A stretch of DNA of 34,152 bases from Flavobacterium sp. (GTDB lineage Bacteria > Bacteroidota > Bacteroidia > Flavobacteriales > Flavobacteriaceae): contig JADKBW010000022.1 of NCBI GenBank assembly GCA_016714905.1, positions 1-34,152 of the forward strand. The letters run 5' to 3'. Positions 16,955-24,682 of the stretch are shown one piece after another. Each line of letters starts with the position of its first letter. The first letter of the stretch is position 1. Below the pieces are notes generated by a model, which was given only the letters and a program-made list of their open reading frames with translations, had not been told where the DNA came from and did not search any database. Both the position numbers and the translations under genes were made by a program.

Positions 16955-19144
16955 ATGGAAGTACAACAGTTTTATTATGACAACAAAATTGTAAAGAAAT
17001 TTCTCTACGCTACGATTCTTTTTGGCGTGGTGGGCATGTTGGTTGGACTAATCTTAGCTATTATGTTCCTTTTCCCGAATATCACCGATGGTATTTCGTG
17101 GTTGAGTTTTGGAAGGCTAAGACCTTTACATACCAACGCAGTAATTTTTGCATTTGTCGGAAATTCAATGTTTGCAGGGATTTATTATTCTTTGCAGCGA
17201 CTCTTGAAAGCAAGAATGTTCAGCGACGCTTTGAGCAACATTCACTTTTGGGGCTGGCAGTTAATTATCGTTGCTGCCGCAGTTTCATTGCCTTTAGGTT
17301 ATAGTACATCTAAAGAATATGCAGAATTGGAATGGCCTATTGATATTGCAATTGCTTTGATTTGGGTAGTATTCGGAATTAACATGATTGGTACGATTCT
17401 TAAAAGAAGAGAACGCCATTTGTATGTAGCCATTTGGTTTTACATCGCTACGTTTGTAACCGTTGCTGTTTTGCATATTTTCAATAGCTTGGCATTGCCG
17501 GTTTCTGCACTTAAAAGCTATTCTGTATATGCTGGCGTTCAAGACGCTTTGGTGCAATGGTGGTACGGACATAATGCCGTTGCTTTTTTCTTGACCACAC
17601 CGTTTTTAGGTTTGATGTATTATTTTATTCCTAAGGCGGCTAATCGTCCGGTATATTCTTATCGATTGTCTATCGTTCACTTTTGGTCCTTAATTTTTAT
17701 TTATATCTGGGCGGGACCACACCATTTATTATATTCCGCTTTGCCGACTTGGGCGCAAAATCTAGGTGTTGTTTTTTCAGTGATGCTTATTGCTCCTTCT
17801 TGGGGAGGGATGATTAATGGATTGTTGACACTTCGTGGTGCCTGGGATAAAGTTCGAGTTGAACCAATTCTAAAATTCTTTGTGGTGGCGATTACTGGAT
17901 ACGGAATGGCGACATTCGAAGGACCAATGTTGTCATTAAAAAATGTAAATGCAATTGCGCACTTTACGGATTGGATTATTGCTCACGTTCACGTTGGAGC
18001 ATTAGCATGGAACGTATTTATGGCGTTTGGTATGATCTATTGGTTGATACCAAAAATGACGAAAGGAAAATTATATTCGCTTAAGTTAGCTAATTTCCAC
18101 TTTTGGATTGGAACGTTAGGGATTATTCTGTATGCTTTACCGATGTATGTGGCTGGATTTACGCAAGCTTCAATGTGGAAACAATTTAATCCTGACGGAA
18201 CGCTAACGTACGGTAATTTCCTTGAAACAGTCAATCAAATTATTCCAATGTATTGGATGAGAATGATAGGAGGAACCATGTATCTTATCGGAATGTTTGT
18301 TCTTGTTTATAATATCATCCAAACTGTACGAGCAAATGCAAATGTTGAGGATGAACTAGCGGAAGCTCCAGCATTAGAAAGATTGAGCGCTGCTAGAATC
18401 AAAGGTGAGAAATACCACACTTGGTTAGAGAGAAGACCAATACAGTTGACCCTGTTGGCGTTAGTTTCAATCTTAATTGGAGGAATTATACAAATTGTTC
18501 CGACCATCATGGTTAAGTCCAATATACCAACCATTGCAAGTGTCAAACCTTATACGCCTTTAGAATTAGAAGGACGAGATTTATATGTTCGTGAAGGTTG
18601 CGTGGGTTGCCACTCTCAAATGGTACGTCCTTTTAGAAGTGAAGTAGAGCGATACGGACCACAAGCGAAAGCGGGTGAGTTTGTTTATGATCATCCATTT
18701 TTATGGGGATCCAAACGTACTGGTCCTGATTTGTTAAGAGAAGGACTAAAGTATAATGATAGTTGGCATTTCAATCACTTTTGGGATCCGCAAAGTATCT
18801 CTGCGGGATCGATTATGCCAAGCTATAAGTGGCTTTTCGATAACAAAGCTTTAGGTATTTCTGATATTGAAGCCAAGATGAAAGCGATGAGAGCTTTAGG
18901 AGTTCCATATTCAGATTTTCAAATTGCACATGCTAAAGATGCTATTCGAGAGCAATCAAAACAAATAGAAGAGAGCTTAAAATCAGATCCTGATTTTGTA
19001 AAAAGTTATGCCAATAGTAAAGAAAAGGCTGTTGCAAAAGGGGAACAATTTGTACCTATGAGCGAAAGAGAAATTGTGGCAATGATTGCATACATCCAAA
19101 GGTTGGGAACAGATATTAAAGTAAAAGATAATCTTAAAAAATAA
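16955..19144 (+). CDS. ccoNO: cbb3-type cytochrome c oxidase, fused catalytic subunit CcoN and monohaem subunit CcoO
   Basis: The high-affinity terminal oxidase reduces O2 in the inner membrane. Residues 1 to about 465 are CcoN: His59 in RPLHTNAVIF (low-spin haem ligand), QWWYGHNAVAFF (CuB His), AGPHHLLYSALP (CuB His pair) and TDWIIAHVHVGALAWN (haem b3 and b ligands). A linker and one transmembrane helix (about 488-508) lead into CcoO, with one c-type haem site EGCVGCHSQ (Cys549-x2-Cys552-His553) and IMPSYKWLF (distal Met ligand). In proteobacteria these are two genes; the fusion is common in Bacteroidetes. The start at 16955 follows ccoS by 2 bases, and ccoQ begins 4 bases after the stop. 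Confidence 0.96.
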   Translation: MEVQQFYYDNKIVKKFLYATILFGVVGMLVGLILAIMFLFPNITDGISWLSFGRLRPLHTNAVIFAFVGNSMFAGIYYSLQRLLKARMFSDALSNIHFWGWQLIIVAAAVSLPLGYSTSKEYAELEWPIDIAIALIWVVFGINMIGTILKRRERHLYVAIWFYIATFVTVAVLHIFNSLALPVSALKSYSVYAGVQDALVQWWYGHNAVAFFLTTPFLGLMYYFIPKAANRPVYSYRLSIVHFWSLIFIYIWAGPHHLLYSALPTWAQNLGVVFSVMLIAPSWGGMINGLLTLRGAWDKVRVEPILKFFVVAITGYGMATFEGPMLSLKNVNAIAHFTDWIIAHVHVGALAWNVFMAFGMIYWLIPKMTKGKLYSLKLANFHFWIGTLGIILYALPMYVAGFTQASMWKQFNPDGTLTYGNFLETVNQIIPMYWMRMIGGTMYLIGMFVLVYNIIQTVRANANVEDELAEAPALERLSAARIKGEKYHTWLERRPIQLTLLALVSILIGGIIQIVPTIMVKSNIPTIASVKPYTPLELEGRDLYVREGCVGCHSQMVRPFRSEVERYGPQAKAGEFVYDHPFLWGSKRTGPDLLREGLKYNDSWHFNHFWDPQSISAGSIMPSYKWLFDNKALGISDIEAKMKAMRALGVPYSDFQIAHAKDAIREQSKQIEESLKSDPDFVKSYANSKEKAVAKGEQFVPMSEREIVAMIAYIQRLGTDIKVKDNLKK

Positions 19145-19148
19145 AGCC

Positions 19149-19319
19149 ATGTTCGAACAAATTAAACACAATATGGAAACGATTGCCGGTGTGGAAATCT
19201 ACCCGATATTATTGCTATTAATATTCTTTGTTTTCTTCCTAGCGCTCGGAATTTGGGTATTCACTTATGAAAAAGGGAAAATTCAAGAATTGAGTCAATT
19301 GCCACTTAACGATCATTAA
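19149..19319 (+). CDS. ccoQ: cbb3-type cytochrome oxidase subunit CcoQ (FixQ)
   Basis: A 56-residue gene fits between ccoNO and ccoP. It starts at ATG 19149 (MFEQIKHNMETIAGVEIYPI), has one membrane helix (about 18-39, LLLLIFFVFFLALGIWVFTY) and ends QELSQLPLNDH. The size, single helix and position match CcoQ, which stabilises the oxidase. It lies 4 bases after ccoNO and 26 before ccoP. Confidence 0.85.
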   Translation: MFEQIKHNMETIAGVEIYPILLLLIFFVFFLALGIWVFTYEKGKIQELSQLPLNDH

Positions 19320-19345
19320 TCTCCTAATTCTAAATCATTAATAAT

Positions 19346-20278
19346 ATGAAAAAAATATTTCCAGTATATGTACGAGTTCCTGTAATTTTCTTTACAGTTA
19401 TGATGGCTCTAGAATATTTTATTGATTCTGGAGATCGGCCGGCGTTTATTAAGTTTCCAGTAGTTTCAGTCTTTCTTTTTGTCTTTCTTTTTCTGCTGGT
19501 TGCGATAGAAATTACTTCTAGTGCCATTGACAATGTAACCTATCATTTATTGACAGATGAGCAGAAAAAACAATTGGATGAAGTAACAGATATTTCAATC
19601 AAGGATAGTGCTTTGTACCAAAAAATGATGAAGTTATTGACCAAATCAGTGCCAATTGAAAATGAAGGGCAATTGTTATTAGATCATGACTACGACGGCA
19701 TCAAGGAATTAGATAATACGTTGCCACCATGGTGGGTGTATTTGTTCTACGGAACAATCATCTTTGCTGCAATCTATTTGGTTCGATTTGAAATAATGGG
19801 AGCCGATAATCAAGAAATGGAACTCAAAAAAGAAATGGCACAGGCCAAAGTAGATATCGAGGAATATATGAAGACAGCGCCAGATTTGATGAATGAAGAA
19901 TCTGTTACTTTGTTGACCGACGCTCCATCTTTAGCGGAAGGTAAAGCAATTTTTGCAGCAAACTGCGTTGCTTGTCACAGACCCGACGGCGGAGGTCAAA
20001 TCGGTCCAAACTTAACTGACGAACAATGGATTTTAGGCGGTGGAATCAAAAATGTTTTTCATACACTCGAGAACGGTGGACGAGATGGAAAGGGAATGAT
20101 TTCTTGGAAGGGAACGTTAAAACCAAAAGAGATGCAGAAGGTAGCTAGTTATGTTTTGTCCTTAAAAGGCAGTAATCCGAAAGATCCTAAAGCTCCTGAA
20201 GGAGAAATTTGGGTCGACCCAGCAGCGAAAGCAGATACAGCAGTAATAACAAAAGTGGATAGTACACAAGTAAAATAA
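19346..20278 (+). CDS. ccoP: cbb3-type cytochrome c oxidase subunit CcoP, single-haem form
   Basis: CcoP feeds electrons from soluble or membrane c-type carriers to CcoO. The N-terminus has two membrane helices (about 10-25 and 38-56), a cytoplasmic stretch, and a third helix in PPWWVYLFYGTIIFAAIYL (about 128-147). The periplasmic domain has one haem c site, ANCVACHRP (Cys207-x2-Cys210-His211), and GMISWKGTL with the distal Met. Proteobacterial CcoP usually has two CxxCH sites; only one is visible in these 310 residues, as in other Bacteroidetes. An Ala/Asp/Lys-rich tail follows. ccoG starts 3 bases after its stop. Confidence 0.93.
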   Translation: MKKIFPVYVRVPVIFFTVMMALEYFIDSGDRPAFIKFPVVSVFLFVFLFLLVAIEITSSAIDNVTYHLLTDEQKKQLDEVTDISIKDSALYQKMMKLLTKSVPIENEGQLLLDHDYDGIKELDNTLPPWWVYLFYGTIIFAAIYLVRFEIMGADNQEMELKKEMAQAKVDIEEYMKTAPDLMNEESVTLLTDAPSLAEGKAIFAANCVACHRPDGGGQIGPNLTDEQWILGGGIKNVFHTLENGGRDGKGMISWKGTLKPKEMQKVASYVLSLKGSNPKDPKAPEGEIWVDPAAKADTAVITKVDSTQVK

Positions 20279-20281
20279 ATC

Positions 20282-21655
20282 ATGGCAAACTTACCCGACG
20301 AATCGTTTAGAGACACCATCGGAACCATCGATGAAGAAGGTCATCGCAGGTTTATTTTTCCGAAAAAACCATCTGGTAAGTTTTACGATTATCGTAAGTG
20401 GGTTAGCTATTTTCTGCTATTAGTTCTAGTAGCCAATCCGTTTGTAAAAATCAACGGAAACCAATTTATGATGTTCAATGTATTGGAGCGCAGATTCAAT
20501 ATTTTTGGATTCCCGTTTTGGCCGCAAGATTTTTACATATTCGTGGTTTTCATGATTGTGGGTGTTGTTTTTGTCGTCTTGTTTACCGTGATTTTTGGTC
20601 GAATTTTCTGCGGATGGATTTGTCCTCAAACCATATTCTTAGAAATGGTTTTTCGCCGAATTGAATACTGGATTGAAGGAGATCGTGGCGCTCAAATCAG
20701 ATTGTCTAAACAAGAATGGAATGGAGAGAAAATAAGAAAGAAAGGATTGAAGTGGACTTTGTTTCTCATCATTTCGTTTTTTATTGCCAACATCTTTCTC
20801 GCGTATTTGATTAGTAGTGATGCCTTAATACACATGGTCGAAGAAGGTCCGGAAAATCATATGAGTACGTTGATTTCACTCGGTATTTTTACAGGCGTTT
20901 TCTATTTTGTTTTTGTTTGGTTTCGTGAACAGGTTTGTATTATCGCTTGCCCTTACGGAAGGTTGCAAGGTGTATTATTGGATAACAAATCGATAAACGT
21001 TGCCTACGATTATGTTCGGGGTGAAAAAGAATTGGGACGTGCAAAGTTCAACAAACAGGAAGATCGAGCAGCCTCAGGAAAAGGAGATTGTATTGATTGC
21101 AAGCAATGTGTTCATGTATGTCCAACAGGAATTGATATTAGAAATGGTGTCCAATTAGAATGTATCAATTGTACGGCCTGCATCGATGAATGCAATACCA
21201 TCATGGATAGTGTTGGTTTGCCTCAAGGACTGATTCGCTATGCTTCTGAAGATGAAATTGAAAAGAAAGCGAAGTTCAAGTTTACAACGAGAATGAAAGG
21301 CTATACCGCCGTGTTAGTAATTCTGATTGGCGTCTTAACTGGCTTATTATTCTTACGAACAGAAGTCGAGACAACAATTTTACGATTGCCAGGGCAACTA
21401 TTCCAGCATAAAGGAGATAAAATTAGCAACATTTATACTTTTAAAATAATAAATAAGACTTCAAGAGATTTTGATTCTATCCATTTTGTACTACATAATA
21501 TCAAAGGGAACATAAAGATCGTTGGAGAACCTCATTTAAAAGTGATGAAGCAAGGAATGATAGCAGGTACATTATTTATTGAAATCAATCAGTTCATTTT
21601 GGAACATGACAAAACGAAATTAGAAATTGAAGTCTATAACAAAGACAAAAGATAG
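20282..21655 (+). CDS. ccoG: cbb3 oxidase accessory ferredoxin-type protein CcoG (FixG)
   Basis: This integral membrane protein has polyferredoxin-type iron-sulphur motifs, and family members act in copper reduction for CuB assembly. Visible signatures are RIFCGWICPQTIFLEMVFRR, VCIIACPYGRLQGV, and two ferredoxin-like clusters at about residues 268-305 (CIDCKQCVHVCPTGIDI and CINCTACIDECN). About five transmembrane helices precede and follow, and the C-terminal ~100 residues form an Ig-like periplasmic domain (YTFKIINKTSRDFDSI). The 457-residue length is normal. It shares the transcript with ccoP (3-base gap). Confidence 0.95.
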   Translation: MANLPDESFRDTIGTIDEEGHRRFIFPKKPSGKFYDYRKWVSYFLLLVLVANPFVKINGNQFMMFNVLERRFNIFGFPFWPQDFYIFVVFMIVGVVFVVLFTVIFGRIFCGWICPQTIFLEMVFRRIEYWIEGDRGAQIRLSKQEWNGEKIRKKGLKWTLFLIISFFIANIFLAYLISSDALIHMVEEGPENHMSTLISLGIFTGVFYFVFVWFREQVCIIACPYGRLQGVLLDNKSINVAYDYVRGEKELGRAKFNKQEDRAASGKGDCIDCKQCVHVCPTGIDIRNGVQLECINCTACIDECNTIMDSVGLPQGLIRYASEDEIEKKAKFKFTTRMKGYTAVLVILIGVLTGLLFLRTEVETTILRLPGQLFQHKGDKISNIYTFKIINKTSRDFDSIHFVLHNIKGNIKIVGEPHLKVMKQGMIAGTLFIEINQFILEHDKTKLEIEVYNKDKR

Positions 21656-21712
21656 AAACAACACGAACCAATTTCTTGAGTCCACGTAGTTTCGATTAAA
21701 AATCATAATATC

Positions 21713-22162
21713 ATGAGAATAAATTGGGGAACCTCTATCGTAATTGCATTCGCACTTTTTATGTCGTTTATCCTCTATTTTGTTATCAAAGTTCAAAGTA
21801 ATTCGAAGTACGATAACGAGTTAGTTGTAGATGAATACTATAAGAAAGATGCCAAATTTGGTGCGGAAATGGTACGCGTTCAAAATGCAGCCGACTTATC
21901 CGAAAAACCGGCTTTTACTGCTGCCAATGGTGAAGTATCCATTGTATTTCCTAAAATCTACGATTCAAGTAAAATTACTGGAAAAGTGTCTCTATACCGG
22001 CCGTCTAACAAAAAATTGGACTTCGAAATTCCACTTTCGTTGACTAATTCTACTTTGCTCATACCTAAAAAAAGTTTGGTAGGCGGTCGATGGGACATTA
22101 CTATTGATTGGCAATATGATGGAAAACTATATACAACCAAGGAAGATTTATATCTGAGATAA
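21713..22162 (+). CDS. ccoH: FixH family protein (CcoH)
   Basis: A 149-residue protein with one N-terminal membrane helix (INWGTSIVIAFALFMSFILY) and a periplasmic domain (VDEYYKKDAKFGAEMVRVQN, then GGRWDITIDWQYDGKLYT) typical of FixH/CcoH, a cbb3 assembly partner of the CcoI copper pump. It lies 57 bases after ccoG and 7 before the TauE/DsbD-like gene, so is likely in the same transcript. Confidence 0.88.
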   Translation: MRINWGTSIVIAFALFMSFILYFVIKVQSNSKYDNELVVDEYYKKDAKFGAEMVRVQNAADLSEKPAFTAANGEVSIVFPKIYDSSKITGKVSLYRPSNKKLDFEIPLSLTNSTLLIPKKSLVGGRWDITIDWQYDGKLYTTKEDLYLR

Positions 22163-22169
22163 TCATTGA

Positions 22170-22880
22170 TTGAAGTATATGATTTATACGGCATTTATTT
22201 TTGGTTTAATTAGCAGTCTGCATTGCATCGGCATGTGCGGTCCCATTGCCATGATGCTTCCTGTTGATAGAAACAATTCTGCTAAAAAAGTCCTGCAGAT
22301 TCTGACTTATCACAGTGGTCGTTTGACTGCCTATGCTTTGATAGGATTCCTTTTTGGACTTTTAGGTAAGGGACTTTTTCTTGCTGGGATTCAGCAAGAA
22401 CTCTCTTTGTTTATTGGCATCATGATGATTTTGATTATTGTAATTCCAGAACGGACTTTTGCGAAGTATAATTTTTCAAAACCATTGTACCGTATCATAT
22501 CGTATGTAAAAACTGCTTTGGGCAGCCAATTCAAGAAGAGAAGTTATTCTTCACTTTTTACAATCGGATTGCTGAATGGATTTCTTCCATGTGGTCTAGT
22601 GTACGTGGCATTGTTCGGTGCTATTGCAATGCAAAGCGTAAGTTTAGGTATATTTTATATGATTTTATTTGGATTGGGAACGGTACCGATGATGAGTAGT
22701 GTTGTTTACGTCAATTCATTTTTAACCATTTCCTTCCGAAGCAAAATTCAAAAAGCTATTCCTTATGTTGCAATACTTATTGGTATTTTGTTTATTTTTA
22801 GAGGATTAGGATTAGGAATTCCGTACGTTTCGCCTTCCAATCTGAATCTTTTCGTACAACAGCAACCTAATTGTCATTAA
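22170..22880 (+). CDS. TauE/SafE-DsbD-like membrane protein linked to cbb3 assembly
   Basis: A 236-residue protein with about six membrane helices. It has the SLHCIGMCGPIAMM motif near residues 16-29 and NGFLPCGLVYVALFGA in the second half. These Cys motifs are typical of the DsbD-transmembrane / UreH-like branch of the TauE/SafE grouping. Its place directly after ccoH, 7 bases away, is common in cbb3 clusters, and a role in copper or thiol handling during oxidase maturation is a plausible inference. A plain anion exporter is less likely because of the conserved cysteines. Confidence 0.8.
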   Translation: MKYMIYTAFIFGLISSLHCIGMCGPIAMMLPVDRNNSAKKVLQILTYHSGRLTAYALIGFLFGLLGKGLFLAGIQQELSLFIGIMMILIIVIPERTFAKYNFSKPLYRIISYVKTALGSQFKKRSYSSLFTIGLLNGFLPCGLVYVALFGAIAMQSVSLGIFYMILFGLGTVPMMSSVVYVNSFLTISFRSKIQKAIPYVAILIGILFIFRGLGLGIPYVSPSNLNLFVQQQPNCH

Positions 22881-22917
22881 ACCTTAGAATTTTTATTATT
22901 ATAAACTACTTATTATT

Positions 22918-23148
22918 ATGGAGAAACACGATTTACTACATGAGTTTCCTGAGTATCAGGATAAAATACACCAGTTAAAGATAGAAAATAGCTATTTTAG
23001 AAAATTGTTTGATGACTATCATGAGTTAGATCATCAATTACTTAGAATTAAGACAGGTATTGAAATTGCAACCGACGAAGCTTTAAAGGAATTAAAATCA
23101 AAGTCTTTACATCTTAAAGATGAATTGTACAAAATGATCAAGAACTAA
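22918..23148 (+). CDS. DUF465 (YdcH-like) small helical protein
   Basis: A 76-residue, wholly helical, charged protein with the DUF465 pattern: HDLLHEFPEYQDKIHQLK, NSYFRKLFDDYHELDHQLLRI, then LKELKSKSLHLKDELYKMI. The family function is unknown. It lies 37 bases after the TauE/DsbD-like gene and ends at a strong bidirectional hairpin. Confidence 0.8.
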   Translation: MEKHDLLHEFPEYQDKIHQLKIENSYFRKLFDDYHELDHQLLRIKTGIEIATDEALKELKSKSLHLKDELYKMIKN

Positions 23149-23186
23149 AAAAGAGAATCACGCTAATTGGCGTGATTCTCTTTTTT
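23147..23186. terminator. Bidirectional terminator between the DUF465 gene and hemN
   Basis: A6 plus GAGAATCACGC (23147-23163) pairs perfectly with GCGTGATTCTC plus T6 (23170-23186), a 17-bp stem with a 6-base loop. The symmetric A and T tracts let it serve both convergent genes; the hemN stop codon lies within its T tract. Confidence 0.9.
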
Positions 23187-24549
23187 ATACTGTCATCGAA
23201 AACAGTGAAGTAGCGGGTAATTTTCTTTTTAGCCTGACATCGAAGGCCATACATATATTTCGAACAAATGGTTTTCCTTCCTCAGTAACCCTAATTCCGG
23301 AGGGTAGAATTATAAGTAATCCATCCTTTTCCATTTCATGTAGCTGTGCTACAATTTGCGGAATTTCATCCAAATAATCATCAACGTCACTCCAAGAAGT
23401 TTCAAATTGGCACATCAGATTTAGGATATGTTTTCTTATTATGAGATCTTCTCGGGTAAGCAAATGTCCTTTTACAACCGGCAATTTATTCCATTCTAGA
23501 AGTTGATAATAATCATCTAAATTCTTTTCATTTTGAGCAAAACTGTACCAGCTATCACTGATAGACGAAACCCCAAGTCCAATCATGACTTGTGTCTTCG
23601 ATGCGCTGTATCCCATGAAATTACGGTGTAATCGATTGTTTTTGAAAGAGGTATATAAACTGTCAGTTTTTAAGGCAAAATGATCCATACCAATTTCATG
23701 GTAGTCATGTTCAAAAAGTAATTGTTTTCCAACCTCGTACAGTTCTCGCTTTGCGTCATCTTTTGGCACATCTTCATCTCTAAATCCACGCTGTCCATTG
23801 CCTTTAATCCAAGGAACATGCGCATAACTATAAAAGGCCAATCGATCGGGTTGTAGTGATTTGGTTTTCTCAATTGTGTCAATCACATCCTCTAATTTTT
23901 GAAATGGTAATCCAAAAATGAGATCATGTCCGATGGATGTATAGCCAATCTCTTTGGCCCAAAACGTTACTTTCGCAACATTATGAAAGGACTGATGTCT
24001 ATTTATGGCATTTTGAACTGTTTCGGAGTAGTCTTGCACACCAAAGCTTACTCTACGAAAACCCAAGTCAAAAAGCTTTTGCAGATGGGCTCGAGTTGTG
24101 TTGTTGGGATGTCCTTCAAAACTGAATTCATAAGCATCCGATTTCTTTGCATGTGCGAAAATCCCGTTAATTAAATCCTCTAAATTCTTTGTTGAGAAGA
24201 AAGTTGGTGTTCCTCCACCTAAATGAATTTCCTTGATAATAGGTGTTTCACCTAAAATGGAGCAATATAACTTCCATTCTTTTAGAAGTGCCTCAATATA
24301 AGGATGTTCTACGTCATGATTTTTCGTGATACGTTTGTGACAACCGCAAAAGGTGCACATACTTTCACAAAATGGTAGGTGAATGTAGAGACTGATTCCT
24401 TCTGTGCTATTGCTTTGAAGAAATGATTTCTTTAAAGTTTCAATCCACGTTTCTGAACTAAAATGTTCATGTTCCCAATATGGAACCGTTGGATAACTAG
24501 TGTATCTAGGTCCAGGAACATTGTATTTTTGAATTAAAGAAGTAGCCAT
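23185..24549 (-). CDS. hemN: Oxygen-independent coproporphyrinogen III oxidase (radical SAM)
   Basis: HemN makes protoporphyrinogen IX without O2, in the cytoplasm, so supplies haem when oxygen is low. The radical SAM signature is YIHLPFCESMCTFCGCHK, with the cluster Cys at residues 61, 65 and 68 plus Cys70, counted from ATG 24549. EIHLGGGTPTFF, RVSFGVQDYSETVQ, and the C-terminal HemN domain ending KGHLLTREDLIIR also match. A longer frame reaches a TTG at 24573, but that TTG is the end of the -7 element, so translation must start further down, and MATSLIQKYNVPGPRYTSYP is the family N-terminus (454 residues). It is predicted to be switched on by the FNR-like regulator. Confidence 0.95.
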   Translation of the reverse strand: MATSLIQKYNVPGPRYTSYPTVPYWEHEHFSSETWIETLKKSFLQSNSTEGISLYIHLPFCESMCTFCGCHKRITKNHDVEHPYIEALLKEWKLYCSILGETPIIKEIHLGGGTPTFFSTKNLEDLINGIFAHAKKSDAYEFSFEGHPNNTTRAHLQKLFDLGFRRVSFGVQDYSETVQNAINRHQSFHNVAKVTFWAKEIGYTSIGHDLIFGLPFQKLEDVIDTIEKTKSLQPDRLAFYSYAHVPWIKGNGQRGFRDEDVPKDDAKRELYEVGKQLLFEHDYHEIGMDHFALKTDSLYTSFKNNRLHRNFMGYSASKTQVMIGLGVSSISDSWYSFAQNEKNLDDYYQLLEWNKLPVVKGHLLTREDLIIRKHILNLMCQFETSWSDVDDYLDEIPQIVAQLHEMEKDGLLIILPSGIRVTEEGKPFVRNICMAFDVRLKRKLPATSLFSMTV

Positions 24550-24570
24550 TTCATTTGAAATATGATTAGT

Positions 24571-24578
24571 CAAAAATA
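24571..24578 (-). promoter_or_regulatory. -7 element of hemN
   Basis: On the minus strand this reads TATTTTTG, an exact TAnnTTTG match 22 bases before the chosen start codon at 24549. The FNR-like box at 24600-24615 is centred 36.5 bp upstream of its last G. Confidence 0.6.
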
Positions 24579-24599
24579 GGGGAGTGTCTTTAAAATAAT

Positions 24600-24615
24600 A
24601 CTGACAATTATCATA
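24600..24615 (-). promoter_or_regulatory. FNR-like operator upstream of hemN
   Basis: Read on the minus strand this is TATGAT-aatt-GTCAGT. The inner TGA-N6-TCA is symmetric, and the half-site nearer the gene is the imperfect one. It is related to the ccoI and ccoS boxes and has the same spacing to its -7 element. Confidence 0.65.
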
Positions 24616-24631
24616 TTTTGAAAATCAAAAA

Positions 24632-24664
24632 AAAAGCCTCGCAGTTATGAACCACGAGGCTTTT
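24632..24664 (-). terminator. Terminator after the DUF349 gene
   Basis: AAAAGCCTCG (24632-24641) pairs with CGAGGCTTTT (24655-24664) across a 13-base loop. On the minus strand the stem is followed by a T-rich run (the A-run at 24627-24635 on the plus strand), as expected for a transcript ending after the gene that stops at 24683. It also insulates hemN. Confidence 0.8.
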
Positions 24665-24682
24665 AATAAATTTAAAAGCGAT

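Noticed and set aside
24549..24573. TTG 24573 as the hemN start
   Set aside because: That TTG is the end of the TATTTTTG -7 element, so would not be in the transcript.
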